Assembly: GCA_018340375.1 (NCBI GenBank)
Contig: JAFFJZ010000002.1
Coordinates: forward strand, 49,496,001-49,560,000
Length of the DNA: 64,000 bases
Reading direction: 5' to 3'
Source of the DNA: Gonatopus flavifemur
Taxonomy: Eukaryota; Arthropoda; Insecta; Hymenoptera; Dryinidae
Below are positions 22,088 to 33,978 of this stretch, one piece after another. A program made the translations under genes and the position numbers. Under the pieces are notes generated by a model, which was given only the letters and a program-made list of their open reading frames with translations, was not told where the DNA came from and searched no databases. Numbering within the stretch: position 1 is the stretch's first letter; each line of letters starts with the position of its first letter.

Positions 22088-22539
22088 CTTCCATTGAAAA
22101 TCGGAAGTCGGGTCACCGAAGAACCATTTTTGTGACCAGGGTTTTATCGTGCCTTCAGGCGTTTTGAAGATGAGTCCTTCGAGGCTGAGCCCATGAGCGA
22201 GAACACTAGTGGTGATGTTGCCCTTTTTGTAAGACGCTATACCAGCTTTCATATACAAATGAGGTATGGTTTCATTTTCTCGTAGTTTTAAGGTGACCCT
22301 TGGCATTTTCGCCTTCTTGGACACGCTCGTCAAAGAAGAGTTTTTTGCGGTTTCGCTTGAATCGCTCGACGATGGAGTAAGGGTTGTTGAGCTTAACGTA
22401 GTCGTCGCTGTCATTGTACTACTACCACTAGTCGTCGAAGGCAGCGAGCTGGAAGAAGAAGTCAACGTCTGTCGCTCAACACTCGTAGCGGTTGATGAAT
22501 CTGAAGTAGTTTGCGCTCGTTGTGTAGAAGTTGCAACCT
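22088..22539 (-). CDS. Internal exon: Ser/Thr-rich linker plus folded segment (unrecognised membrane protein)
   Basis: The acceptor TTTTTTTCATTCCGCAG (before AGGTTGC) and the donor TGGAAG/GTAAGG are both strong. The exon begins with two bases that complete the codon left open by the 28294 donor, giving an in-phase join (Gly/Glu then VATSTQRAQ). The first 85 or so residues are a low-complexity Ser/Thr stretch, likely O-glycosylated. After a basic patch (VSKKAKMPRV) comes an ordered region, TLKLRENETIPHLYMKAGI, then HGLSLEGLIFKTPEGTIKPW and WFFGDPTSDFQWK. It ends at a codon boundary. I do not recognise the domain; it should lie outside the cell if the upstream exon anchors it as type II. Confidence 0.7.
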
Positions 22540-23719
22540 CTGCGGAATGAAAAAAACCACTTTGAATTTGTCGTTACGAATGCGCTATTCAAAACATTCT
22601 TCAATCTTCTTTACAAATTTATGTGAAGAAATTTACGCGAATGCGAAACCTCGGATTGAAAATTCACGCTTTTGATATTCATAAAATAATTACAATTTTT
22701 GTATCGATATTTCGTAGCAGTCGGTCTCGCGAAAAAGCGTTTTTATTGTCAAGTGCATGCACCTGACAACAACATGCATGTAGAGGTATTGGTGTAGGTA
22801 CTGGTACACCGCCAAGTCTTGGGTCGTTTACCCTGAATGCAAGTTGTATTGCGTGAGACTTTAAATCGCATAATCAAGAACTCAAGTGAAATTTTATGAC
22901 AGAGGTATTATTACCGTAATAATTTTTTATTAGTGTACATAAAGCGATAGACCAGATAATAATATTCAAAGTCTTCGTGTACACTACTTTCCTCAGACTC
23001 GGATAAGATAAATGAGTTGAATAATACCGTACGCTGTACGTTGTTTCACACATTTGGAATTCTTTTTCTTCAAATTTTGGATCGATATATCCAATTTATG
23101 AAAGAAGTGTGGTGTTACTCGAGGGTGTAAAGTACGTCAAACAATAGTTCCTATTGGATACCAATGATCCATATCGAAGTACAATACAAGATACCGGGAT
23201 TGGTATTTTCCTTCTTCCAAGTTTCAACGAATGTATATCTGCACAAAGCCAGCGTGTATAGAAATGACGAATAACTCGAAGAAAGTAATTTCAGAGGGCT
23301 GGAAAGTTTAAACGGCAGTTGCGAAAGACGATTCAACTGAAGATATATTATTACACCCCATGAGACAGGTACTTTATCAAATCGAACTTAAAGCCTCGTA
23401 ATGTTCATTTTCAGGAAAATTAATTTGTCTTGTTTTCGCTTGGAAATTTGAATTGATTCCATACGCAAGACATTCGATGATCCAGGTGTTATTGTAATAA
23501 AACACAATATAATTATTTTCATCCCTTGGAAAAAGAGTTTTATAATTTCGCTTGGGGGAAATTGTGTAAATTTTGTAAAAAAGAGGAGAGTATGTGGGTG
23601 TTGAGAGGCTTGAATAAAATACTCCACAATATCCCAACGAGCACTTTAGTTTCCACCACAACAAATTAAATATTAAACATTCCATACTTATAGTTATTCA
23701 TTCACGTCGTCGTTTTATC
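22540..23719. other. Intron, no other feature seen
   Basis: Part of the presumed 5.75-kb intron between exons 22088-22539 and 28294-28840. Short ORFs only. Confidence 0.45.
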
Positions 23720-24054
23720 CAGAGATGTTAAAGCATTTGACAAGCTTTTCAGCAAAAATTTGTTATTGCCAACAAATTTGGCTATTTCTTCCCCATTTCT
23801 GCACATTTCATGTTTGTTTTTGTAGTTTTCTCTCAAAAGAAATTTTCCTGGAGATGATGTATTTTATCACATATTTTGGAGTGCATTTTTACATTTTGTA
23901 TGGAATATTTCATATTTCGTGTTCAGAGGAATTTTTTCCAGAAGAAAACCACGCAAACGCACAGAAAATGTGCAGGAACGGGGGGAAAACAGCAAACTTT
24001 CTTGGTGATACCAAAATTCCGCAAAAAAGCATTTCAAATGCTTTCACATCTCTG
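23720..24054. mobile_element. hAT-like non-autonomous element, CAGAGATGT termini
   Basis: Left CAGAGATGTTAAAGCATTTGA and right TCAAATGCTTTCACATCTCTG are inverted (about 20 bp, one mismatch). CAGAGATG is typical of hAT ends. The 8-bp flanks are GTTTTATC and ATTTTATG, matching at the six central bases, which suggests an eroded 8-bp duplication. The open frame inside (23725-24063) starts in one repeat and ends in the other and is not a gene. Confidence 0.6.
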
Positions 24055-24485
24055 ATTTTATGAAACAAAGAATTTATAATTAAAAAGAGCTATTGTGTAT
24101 AAATTACAAATCAGTTTGAAGATCCGTTCGAATTAACCATATCCTCCATTAGTGCATACTTTTGTATAGTTATATATTTACATTAATCCTCGAAAATCAA
24201 TGAAACATTTCCATTTGTCTTGATGGTGGAAATACTGTTGAAGGATCGGGATTAAGCCGTAATCCATAAGAACGGAATGGAAAGGATATAAAAATGAGAA
24301 AATACTCAACTCTCAAATTGAGTCTAGGTCTCCGCCGAGTGATATGATGAAATGGAACAAATATACATAAATTGATGATAAATTTCAAGTATTAAGAATT
24401 GCTGTGCTATTTTGATTTTATTCTTCACTTATTTCTTGCTGGTTTTCAAATACAACAACAGATGTCGGGCAAAATTTCAATTATA
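24055..24485. other. Intron, no feature seen
   Basis: AT-rich, without coding bias or repeats that I recognise. Confidence 0.4.
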
Positions 24486-25516
24486 CACTGTTAAAAATTT
24501 CCGCATGAGGTTTAATGTAAATCTACTGGGAGTTTTTTTCAAGTACGTAACTGAAAATTCATGTATTGGTTCCACAAATTTCAAGTTTACATACATTAAA
24601 TTTAATGTACATGGATTTGAAATTTCATGTACGAATACATGAAATTTGTATATGAATTTTCATTCGCGTTCCAGAAAAAAACTTCCAGTAAATTTTCTTT
24701 GAAACTCATTAAGGACCTAAAAATTAAGGAACTTCAAGCGACAGACGAAACATATGATATTTTTCGCATCCTTCTCTTATAAAATATGTAAGAATCACAA
24801 ATTTCAAATATGTGATAATAAAATACATGCATGGGATTGCGCACTGTGAATGCAAATTCTCATTCCATATTGGTTCTGAAATATAGGAAGCCAAATTTTC
24901 TGAATTATAACCTTCAATCGTAAGAATTTTCCATCGATCCCATAATGTTTCAGAACCACTATGGAATGAAAATCCTCAATCCCAAGCATGTATTTTATCA
25001 TCGTATTAATAAAATTTGTATTTCTCACGTAGTTCACGAAAATATTTCGCGCAAAATTTCATACCCTTCCCCAACAGAACCTAAAATTCGTGAACGTCCA
25101 GGGAACGTCCAAATACGTTTCTCAGACGTCCTTCGGAGGTTTCCTGGACGTACACAAATTTTAGGTTCCGTTGGGGTTCAGTGTCGTTCAAGCACTCTCA
25201 ACGACAAGACTCGTAGAGTGTAACCTAATGCGATTGAGAATAATAATTTCAAAGTTTATAATCACAAAAAGATTATAATTATTCAATTTATTCACTCAAT
25301 TTCAAACATTATTGATGGTTATGTTATTCTCTCAAATCTCTATCGATTTAGTTTATCGGTTTTAATGTACCGATACTTGAAATTGTAATTCAATTCCACA
25401 TGATTTGAAAATTAATGTAATAATACTTGAATATCATTTGGTGTACCTTCAAGTTGAAATTTCATGTACACTGGTACATTAAGAGTGCATTAAAATTCCA
25501 GAAATTTTTAACAGTG
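24486..25516. mobile_element. CACTGTTAAAAATTTC-ended 1.03-kb element, TA duplication
   Basis: Ends CACTGTTAAAAATTTCCG and CAGAAATTTTTAACAGTG, flanked by TA (24484-24485, 25517-25518). Both subterminal regions carry CATGAAATTT(C/G)A and TTAATGTAC words in inverted orientation. The central part is not palindromic, has no protein that I recognise, and contains a CCCC-ended insert at 25069-25176. Confidence 0.75.
25069..25176. mobile_element. CCCCAACAG-ended 108-bp hairpin, TT duplication
   Basis: Left CCCCAACAGAACCTAAAATT and right AATTTTAGGTTCCGTTGGGG, with TT on both flanks. The loop region keeps the symmetry (GGGAACGTCC, GGACGTAC). It shares CGTCC and CAGGAAAC words with the repeat around 54800-55560. 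Confidence 0.7.
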
Positions 25517-25720
25517 TAGAACTGCGCAAATTTTTTTACCCAAATCCTGTTTTAAATGTGTCCAGAATCTGAGCATGTCATCAAAACTTGTCCAAAGGTG
25601 TCACTTAAGACATCTTTTGAAGATTTAGCAGACATTCTTCAGAGGATTGTCTAGAATATATCTAGAAGAAATATTAACAGAGACTTTTAGACAAGTTTCA
25701 GATGTTATGCTTATTGAGCA

Positions 25721-26770
25721 CACGGAGAAAAAAAACTAACAATAATATTGCTGAATTGACAATAAAATATTGTTATACATCAACCCACAATAAATATCGT
25801 AAAAATATGACCGTTACTATTGCTGAACTGGCAACAATATTATATTGTCAACATTATTAACAATTCAAATATTCAATTTTGCAGTATCATGTGGTTATAC
25901 CAACAATTTATATTCACCTATTTGAAAAATATTATTTTGGAGTGAGGACAAAAATTTCTCATCGGAATTTATCCCTACAAGCACTCTATTACGATGTGGT
26001 TTGATTCATATGTGAAGAAAAAGCGATTGTAAGTTCCAATGTTGGGAAGTTGCCTTAGCGAGATTCGAACCCGGGTCCTCCGAGTGAGAAACAAAGCACT
26101 TATCACATTAGCAGATTTCCAAGATGACAACTGAGTACTTGAATTGCCATTTATGGTAATCCTCGACTTCGTTGAGAGTTGAAGATGAAAATATATTCAA
26201 GACAAACATAAAATTGTGCACATTGAATAAATGAACTAGGATTTGAATCACAGGAATTTTTTCAGAAACGAATGAAACTCGTCAAATTTGTTTGTTAAAC
26301 TCATATAAAGTTTGTTAGTCAATCAACAATTGGGATTGATTTTTATGTTTGTGAGTTCAAGAAAAACTGCATCGAAGAAGGGTTTGTGGAAGAATGTATA
26401 TCATTTTTAACTGTCTCCTGCAGTGGATCAAAATCAATTTCTCACGGGAATTAATATACCGCTCTTTACGTTCAAAATATATAGCTAGCTGTTTTGACAA
26501 TAAATGAATTTCGTTACGACAATTTTCTTTGTTAAGTCTGCGATACTTATTGTTGCCGATGCTTGATATTGTTTTGTTAGATCAACAATGTTTATTGTGA
26601 GTTAGAATAGCAACTCATATTGTCATTTTAACAAGTGATTTTCAGCAATACAATTCTTGTTAACGAAGCAATGTGCTGTGGCTGTACGAACAACAAATTA
26701 TTGCTCAACCAGCAATAAAATATTCACAATTCTTATATTGCTAATTCTACTATACACATTTTTCTCCATG
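25721..26770. mobile_element. CACGGAGAAAAAAAAC-ended 1.05-kb element, CA duplication
   Basis: Left CACGGAGAAAAAAAAC and right ACATTTTTCTCCATG, flanked by CA (25719-25720, 26771-26772). Both ends are made of CAATAATATTGCTGAATTG-like words shared with the 17525-17875 element. The middle (about 25920-26500) is unique-looking and includes a tRNA-like stretch at 26051-26125. It may be a longer, less deleted form of that family, or it may have captured foreign sequence. No transposase frame was found. Confidence 0.7.
26051..26125 (-). repeat. tRNA-like (SINE or pseudo-tRNA) sequence
   Basis: On the minus strand, CCCGGGTTCGAATCTCGC matches a B box and T loop. CTAAGGC before A can pair with ATCTTGG 70 bases upstream as an acceptor stem, with wobble. 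A loop TTCTCAC would give anticodon CTC. The D stem does not form, so it is not a convincing functional tRNA. Confidence 0.3.
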
Positions 26771-28293
26771 CAATTGGTTCTGAAAGAATATTTTCTTCAG
26801 TCACTATGCATAAATGCCTAGACGATGGTGATAAACAATTGCATTGATTAGCAGAATTCGAAACTCTCATCCGAATTGTGAACAAGCACACAATTAATTA
26901 ACTAACTACAAAAATTAATCGAGAATTCAATAATCTAGTATTGCAAAAGTGGGGTATTAGATTTCCCGCGGAATACCAATAACGTGAATTACGGATCGAC
27001 ATTATCATGTTTCTGTCGTTCTTCGAACGAGAACTTTACAAGTGCATTGTTTCCAATAGTCCCACAATTCTACTTTGGTTACAGATTCAATGAAAAAACT
27101 TTTAATGAGATAGAAGTTTTGTGAAACAAATAATAATAGTCTCGAAAAGGTACATTTTCGACTTTCCAAAAACAAAGTCAACGCAATGTAATTAATCAAT
27201 GCGTGAAGTGTACTAGAGATAGCAAAATTTAATTGAATCAACCACATAGTGAGTATTTGTGTCACGTTTTATTCTCTCCTCTCCCTATGAGGTGGCACAA
27301 TCGTTTCGAGTTCTCACTGTTTCACGCGTGGTTTCCATATATGTAATTGTATTGCAGTAAATTCAACAGTTCTTCTGTTTTTGTTGTATATGTTTTGTTG
27401 TCTGAGGGAATTGAGATATGCAAAATGATTGATACTGTTATTCATCTGGTGGAGCTCTTGTTGTCCTTTTGACTCTAATATCAAATTAACGGATTTTTCT
27501 TGTACTTTCCATCAAAAAAATTCAAGTATCCAGGTATCTGAGTTTGAAATTTCTCAACAGACGAATCATTCGTGTTTATTAATAAGAACTTTTTCTCATC
27601 GGAACAGGAACACTGAAACTTTCGAACGTATCTTTCACAGTATTCACAAGTCGAAGGGAAAGAATTGAAAGATTCTTGAGGTCTGTAATGTCTTGATGAA
27701 ATGAATTGTATATAAACCTTATTCATTCGAACCTGAAAGCCGCGGATACGTGTCCTTACATTATAACCGCGTAAGACATCTTCTTTGATATCTCATATTT
27801 TACTGCTGTACGTGTGTGTTGAAATAAGTGATAAGTTTTACGAATTTTATCAACGCCATTGCACATCAACATTTTGAATTTATCCTGTACGTTGACTTCA
27901 ATTCAATTTACGAACAATATGAGACACATCTAATGAAATATGAAACCTTGATATTTTCATACGAGTCACGTAGAAGGATGGTGATACAACTGACTATCCG
28001 ATGTATACCGTCTGACATTTTCTTATTTCAAATCCTCTTGTTTCGGAATTTAATGAAGGGATTAAGTTGTCACGCGTACAGAATTGTCCCCAATTTTTCC
28101 TCTTCTCGTTTTCTCGTACAAAAGATCACACGGTAATAATATTTGCTCCGTAACTCAAAAGAATTCATCATTAGTAAATAAATGAACGAGGTTGATGAAA
28201 GCATCATCCGAATTTTCTGAAAATCCAAGCAATCCTCTTTCATGAGAATCAGAAAAATGTTACGAAGAATTCAATTAGAGGGATCATAAATAC
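26771..28293. other. Intron, no other feature seen
   Basis: Lies between the element at 25721-26770 and the first coding exon. Several short frames on both strands lack motifs. Confidence 0.4.
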
Positions 28294-28840
28294 CTGATAA
28301 AATGATGTCATCGACCGGTACGTATCGTACTTCATCCCTCGCTTCATCGCTATTCGAAAGTAACGAAGTCGTTTCCACATTTTCCACAACGGGATGATAT
28401 TTCCTCCTCGAGACTTGTTCTTCGGTCGTTGACGCCGATGCTGTCGTAGAAGGTATTTTATTTCTAACGTCCGTCACCTCGGCTTGCGAATTAAAACTAC
28501 TGCTATAATTGTGATCACTATTATGATTATTACTACTAATATGATTATTGTGATTTCTAATACGTTCGATTCTCCCTCTGATCGTCAATACCGTATTCGC
28601 GAATAAATTGTGATCGTTTTGGTTCATGAGGAAGGGAGTCGCTAAACACGATAGGATTATCAGTATCATGAGGGTGGCCATCGTGAGTTTGATGATTCTG
28701 GGTCTCGTCTTGTTGGAGATACCGGCGATCGAAGGATTCGTAAAGCCATTGTTGCTAGAAGATGATGTGAATTGATCGGTTTGAGGTAAAATCATGTACT
28801 GTAAGCATATCGCGTCGCCTTTTCTCACTGTTTTGTACAT
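28294..28840 (-). CDS. First coding exon of a type II membrane protein (unrecognised)
   Basis: Starts at ATG 28840, 14 bases after an acceptor (CTGTTTTTTCAG before GTTAAACTACG), so the 5' UTR is itself spliced and the promoter lies further right. It encodes 182 codons plus one base to the donor TTATCAG/GTATTT at 28293. Residues 1-50 are probably cytosolic and end in basic KTRPRIIK. Residues 50-72 form one membrane segment (LTMATLMILIILSCLATPFL). Then follows an Asn/His/Ser-rich extracellular stalk with NYSS, a basic site QVSRRKYHPV and a Thr/Ser-rich end. By the positive-inside rule it is a type II anchor. The open phase (1) matches the exon at 22088-22539. The frame runs past the donor to a stop, which is read-through into the intron. 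Confidence 0.7.
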
Positions 28841-28854
28841 GTTCGTAGTTTAAC

Positions 28855-31800
28855 CTGAAAAAACAGAGAGAAAATTGATGTTTCCGAAAATCCTTAGGAT
28901 ATTCACAAAACGTGACTTCTACTTCTAGTATATCAAGATATTCATTTTGGATGTATATTTTGATAAGCATGATAAAAAACAGAGAGATTTCTTCGAGTAA
29001 ATCACAACTACTTGAAGTATTTCTTGAGGTTTCTCAACCAAATCAAAATTTCTATTTGTAATAAAGGTCGAATTGGAGTAGAACGTGTATTATATTATTT
29101 ATTTTTATGATTTATGTGAGTGTTTGAGTAAATAAAAGGTACATATTCTACCCTATTCGAGTGGATGAATAAATAAGAACATAAGAGAATCCACTATATT
29201 GTGCTCTTTATATACTTGAATAAAATATACACTTTCCCTGCAAGCACCTTTTTATCATGTTATTTTATTACCCTCCATGCTCTCGTGACCATGATGTTTC
29301 ATACTTATCTGTACTAAAGGAAATTCTTGTTGAAAATTCTTATATTTGAATTTATGAGCGTACATCTGCGATTATAGTCTGTAGTATTCTAAATATTGAT
29401 CAATGAGTGGAAGATTGTACTGAGAAACGTACCTACAATTCAAATGTTTCTATTGGCTGGAGTGATTGCATTTTTCGAACCCGTCTCTGTGGAACAGATT
29501 CTATGAAATCAGTCACTCGAATGAATGGATTTCAACTAGGAATTCATCTCCTAGACCCGATAAGATTAACCTGGATCCTCCTCGGGTTCTGACAATTGTC
29601 CTTAAGGATTGTACCGCTTGGTTACTAACAAAACTTCGTCAGCAAAAGTCAATAGAATATTTCAAATTATGATCTAAAATATTCTGTGGATTTGTAACAA
29701 AAGGGTTCGAACCGAAATAGGAAGCAATGCGAATGAGTAGGATTTTTTAACCAAGTTTGGTGCACAGGTCACTCGGTTTTTATATGATTTTTTCGCTTGA
29801 TTTTGCTAAAATGAGAAAAAAATATATCCGCAGGGTTTGTAAGAGCTGTGAAAATCGAGACCATGAATGTGGATTCGCGAAAGCCCCGAGGAGTCTGTTG
29901 AAATCAACTTCAGTGGAAGGTAGTGTTGCATTTTACAGGAGTCCGTAACGCAATTATTAAATTGGAAACATAGAATGGATTGAAACGATCACTCACAGAT
30001 TCCATTCGTTTGAATGCATTTTTCAACTGATTACATTCACACCCGCCGGGCACAATGTTTTCGAATTTATAAAACAAATTCTCTGAGAAAAATCCCTTCG
30101 GAAGAACACAGGAAAATTTTCTTCTCAGCGTGTTTGTATTGAACTCTCAGTCTATTCGAATTTTAGAAAAATTATGACCTCATTCTAACTTTAGTACATT
30201 ACCTGCATCGAATTCCATTTTCAAATTCCACAAAATCCCCAATGAATCGAACGATTTAAAAGTATTGAAAATATTGTAAAGCCTTGACCTATTTTCTTGT
30301 TAACATTATATATTTTGTAAAACAATTTCTCGGGTACTTCATTGGTGGAGATGATACCATCGCAAATGAGAAGCTTAATTGAAAGTTCAATCAAGACCTT
30401 ATGAGAATGCTCCAATGAGCAGAGGGAGGAGGAGAAGAAAGAGCAAAGGGAGAAGCGGCACATCTGTGTGGGTTTTCTTAATAAATATAACTTTAATAAT
30501 ATAATATCAAGAGATTCGAGTATTTAATAAAATCTCAAATTTTCTCCCTTCGTTGATCATAACTCTCTTTTATATTGAACGCTGGAGGACAAAATCTTAC
30601 GAAAAATCAACCGTAAAAGGGTGTTAATTGGTGTTGCGAGCGAAATCTATACATTGAAGATCCACACGACAATTAGACATTATTTAATAGAACGTTTTTC
30701 AACAAGTGGTTGCGCACTTACGGTTCAACCATATGTCTGGAAATATGACACAAATCCTAAAATCGTTGGCTTGTTGCCGAGGTAACATTGAGATACACGG
30801 TACGATGATTCACAGATTCAGTGATTTCTTTAGAGTTGAAAATCCAATTCGAGGAAACAAGAATTATAATGATTTCAACAGTCGTTAAACAATAATATGA
30901 ATAGGATCACAAAATTATTATCAAATTACACTCAGAGAAGTACATGGTTGAGACAACCAAATTCTATTGATAAATACGAGCCGACTAAATATTTTGTGAA
31001 CCTGTGAAAATAATACGAATACAACTCCCAAAAAAAAGTTCATCCATATGAATGAATTTGATAATTAATTTAATTGATAATTTTTATATAATGATAAAAA
31101 AATCTTTATATCACAATAAAATTGTTGATAATCCATTAAATTGTGTTATTTATTTATTAATTCAAAAGCAGGTAACCAAATATTGAGCCGAATCGTAGTT
31201 GCTAATTTTTTTCTTCTTGAAACCTAAATAAATCTCTTTCATCATATCTTTGCAACTCTCAACAGACGTCGATGTTCAATAAAGAATATAGCAATAACTT
31301 AATACTTAGGAAAACGTCGATTGAATGCAATTAAGGTTCTGAAAATTGATCAAACGCATAAAAATAATTAATCACACAACACCTTCACGTTCTGCTAGAT
31401 ATTTTGATTTGATCCAGCAGTAATTTAACAGTAGCGCTGGTGTAATAACTTCCATTATATCGTTACATTATTCAAGGTATAATGTACACATAAATCAAGA
31501 AGATCTGTAATGAGTTATCTTAGTGCATAAATGCTTTTCCTCTCGCTTCCTGAGAATAAAACGAACACGTGCTGTACATCACGGCAACTCGTTACCGATT
31601 TCCACTATAGAGAAATGAAGAAAAAAATAAAGCATAATTCTTTGAAATTACAAGCACCTATATATATAAAATTCAGTTGTAATGTTTCGCATTGGATCCT
31701 CTTAATCACTTATAGGCTGTACGGAAAAGTTTTTAATTATCAATGAAATAAAATTTAATAAAGAAATGACCGAAGAAAATTGATATTTTTTACTAAAATG

Positions 31801-32426
31801 TAGGTCACCGAATAACGAAGTTACGATGAATCAACTCATCAATCACAGTTATAAAAATATTTCTCAAGTAATTATTGAATATCGAATTTCAAAACTACCA
31901 CCACATTTCGCAGTCGATTCACAAGAACACGTTCTCGTCCTCTATTCATATGAAACCAGCACGATCCTGGAGACAATTATTCTCATTTCATGTTAGGCCA
32001 TGTCAGGAGTAAACCAATGATCAGATCTTCAGTCATCAACACTATTCATCGCAACACGTTGACACGTTATACACAGCAGAACTTGGAGAGAGTTAATTAA
32101 TCAATACCGTACGGATTTGTTGAAAAATATACTTAAAATATAAAAGCATTCGTAATTGGGACAACGGGGTGGATCTCCAACTGAGCAAAAATGCATTTCG
32201 GTGAATAAACTTGATTTTTTCCTCTCCACAAAATTTATGTGTAATATACACACACGTGCGCGCGGGGATTCGTTTTGATGGATGTCTTATTGAAAATTTT
32301 ATGATATGTGTAGTATCGCATGCTTTCGCGAGCTTTTAACATTCAGAAATATGAGAAAATCCATTTAATTTGAATAAAATTCTAATTTAGGTCAGAGAGT
32401 TATGATTCAATAAGATTACCTTATCG
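28855..32426. other. 5' intron or intergenic region, no gene seen
   Basis: 3.5 kb of AT-rich sequence without clear elements. Short open frames (29407-29672, 29757-29948, 30221-30463, 31531-31746) have no motifs and AT-biased codons. Confidence 0.4.
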
Positions 32427-32454
32427 CTGTGTGTGTGTGGAGGGGGGGGGGGGG
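32427..32454. repeat. (GT)n microsatellite followed by a 13-G run
   Basis: About six GT repeats, GGA, then thirteen G. Like 5313-5342, this pairs a dinucleotide tract with a homopolymer G run and may be length-variable. Confidence 0.9.
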
Positions 32455-32872
32455 ATTTTATTTATCGATTGAAATTTTAGACTTCATTCGTGATACAGAA
32501 TAGAAGAAATGCGAATCTGTGCATATATTCGTACAGATAAAACTTGTAAGAGACGTCGAAAGCCCTGAGGCAGTCACGAAAATAGTACATCCCTTTTGCA
32601 GCTTGAGGATTGTTGTGGAAAATTGTTATGTACAGAGCTAAAAATATAAGTTACTGGATTTATTCATATCGAAACTTGTGTGGCACAGTTTTCTGGATTT
32701 TTCAGGTCCTCTAATTTTTGAATTGTAGGTTTTGAAAAATTTGTATAATCGATGAACTGAACTTTGTGTTTGGAGGAAGAAGAGTATTATTACCTCTGGT
32801 TAGAAGAAGCTACTCAAATCGGAACGATTTAGCAGGGATGTTATCTAAGTTTCAATGAATTCTCCATTGGAA

Positions 32873-33978
32873 CATGGAGAAAAAAATTCGCTGTGATAAA
32901 AATGACAAAATTTGATATTGCCGAGTAGCTTCTGCTCTTCAACAATCTTGTTAGCTATGACCACGACATTTTAGCTGTGGCCGCAAAAGATGTTGACTTC
33001 TTCAGCAAAATTTCTTCGTTATTCTAAGTATAATGCCAAGATTTGCTGAAGGAACAAACATTATTTGCTATCAAAGCTAAGACATTGCTGTCGTAACTGA
33101 CAAGATTGCTGTTATGACAAATACTTTGCTGTCACAGTAAAAACTTTGCAAATGGGCTGCAATTGGAAAATTGTACAAGATCTAGGTTTTTGATAGGTTT
33201 TTTTAGAAAAGGAGTATGCACCATGAATGAAAAACATTTCATTTATAAGATAAGTCAGAACTCATTCATGGACTTTCCTTTTCTGTCTCAAAGATTCACG
33301 AGTTTGGGTTGATAACGAATCCAAATTACCTTCATATTTATAAACTCATAGGACATAATACTATCTCGGTAGAAAATAACTACAGTTGACCACAGTGTAA
33401 AAAAAACGGTGACTTTTGCCTTACTGCAATGGTGGATTACATTCACTGGAGATGAGAGAATTACTGTTTTATTAAAAATAGGTGATTTTTCCTCGATTTT
33501 GAGAAACTTTTCCGTTTTTGGGGATTGAATCCTCTAGAAAGTGAGGAAAAAATCAACCAAATCATGGAGAAAAGTCTCCTTCATGAAGATTTTTTGTCAA
33601 CAGCATATTTCGGAAGATGGCGAAGAAAACAAATTCATCGTGACAACGAAATCTGATTTCACCGGCTACCTTCCGCTGTTGTAACAAATTCTTTGCTGTT
33701 ACAGCCATCTATTTGCTATTACAGCAATTTTGTGAGTTATGACAGCAAATTTTTAGCAGTGGTAGCAAAGAATGTCGACTTTTCCCGCAAAATTTGTTCG
33801 CCATTCTATATATAATACCAAAATTTACTGGAGGAACAAACATTTCTTGCTGTCATAGGTCAAAAATCGTTGTCGTAACTGACAAGGTTGCTGTGATAAC
33901 AAATAGTTTGATGTCGCAGCGAAAGGGACTCAGCGAAATTAGATTTCGCTGTCACAGCAAATTTCTTTTTTCTCCGTG
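32873..33978. mobile_element. CACGGAG-class cluster: two partial copies in direct orientation around an inserted repeat
   Basis: The left end CATGGAGAAAAAAATTCGC and the right end GCAAATTTCTTTTTTCTCCGTG mark one outer element (flanks AA and CA). The two flanking parts share GACTTCTTCAGCAAAATTTC-type and AACAAACATT(A/T)(C/T)TTGCT words in the same orientation. That suggests two copies of one family (about 32873-33155 and 33640-33978), with a third, unrelated repeat at about 33391-33640 between them. Another copy is at 63590-63905. Confidence 0.55.
33391..33640 (-). repeat. Copy of the 40073-41345 repeat family, reverse orientation
   Basis: Starts CACAGTGTAAAAAAAACGG and contains GTGGATTACATTCACTG, TGAATCCTCTAGAAAGTGAG and AAAATCAACCAAATC-like words, the reverse complement of segments in the repeats at 40073-41345. 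Confidence 0.5.

Noticed and set aside
23725..24063. A 112-codon plus-strand open frame
   Set aside because: It begins and ends inside the inverted repeats of the hAT-like element at 23720-24054 and has no protein motif.
26051..26125. A functional tRNA-Glu gene (anticodon CTC)
   Set aside because: The D stem does not form and the anticodon and T stems carry mismatches; more likely a tRNA-derived repeat.
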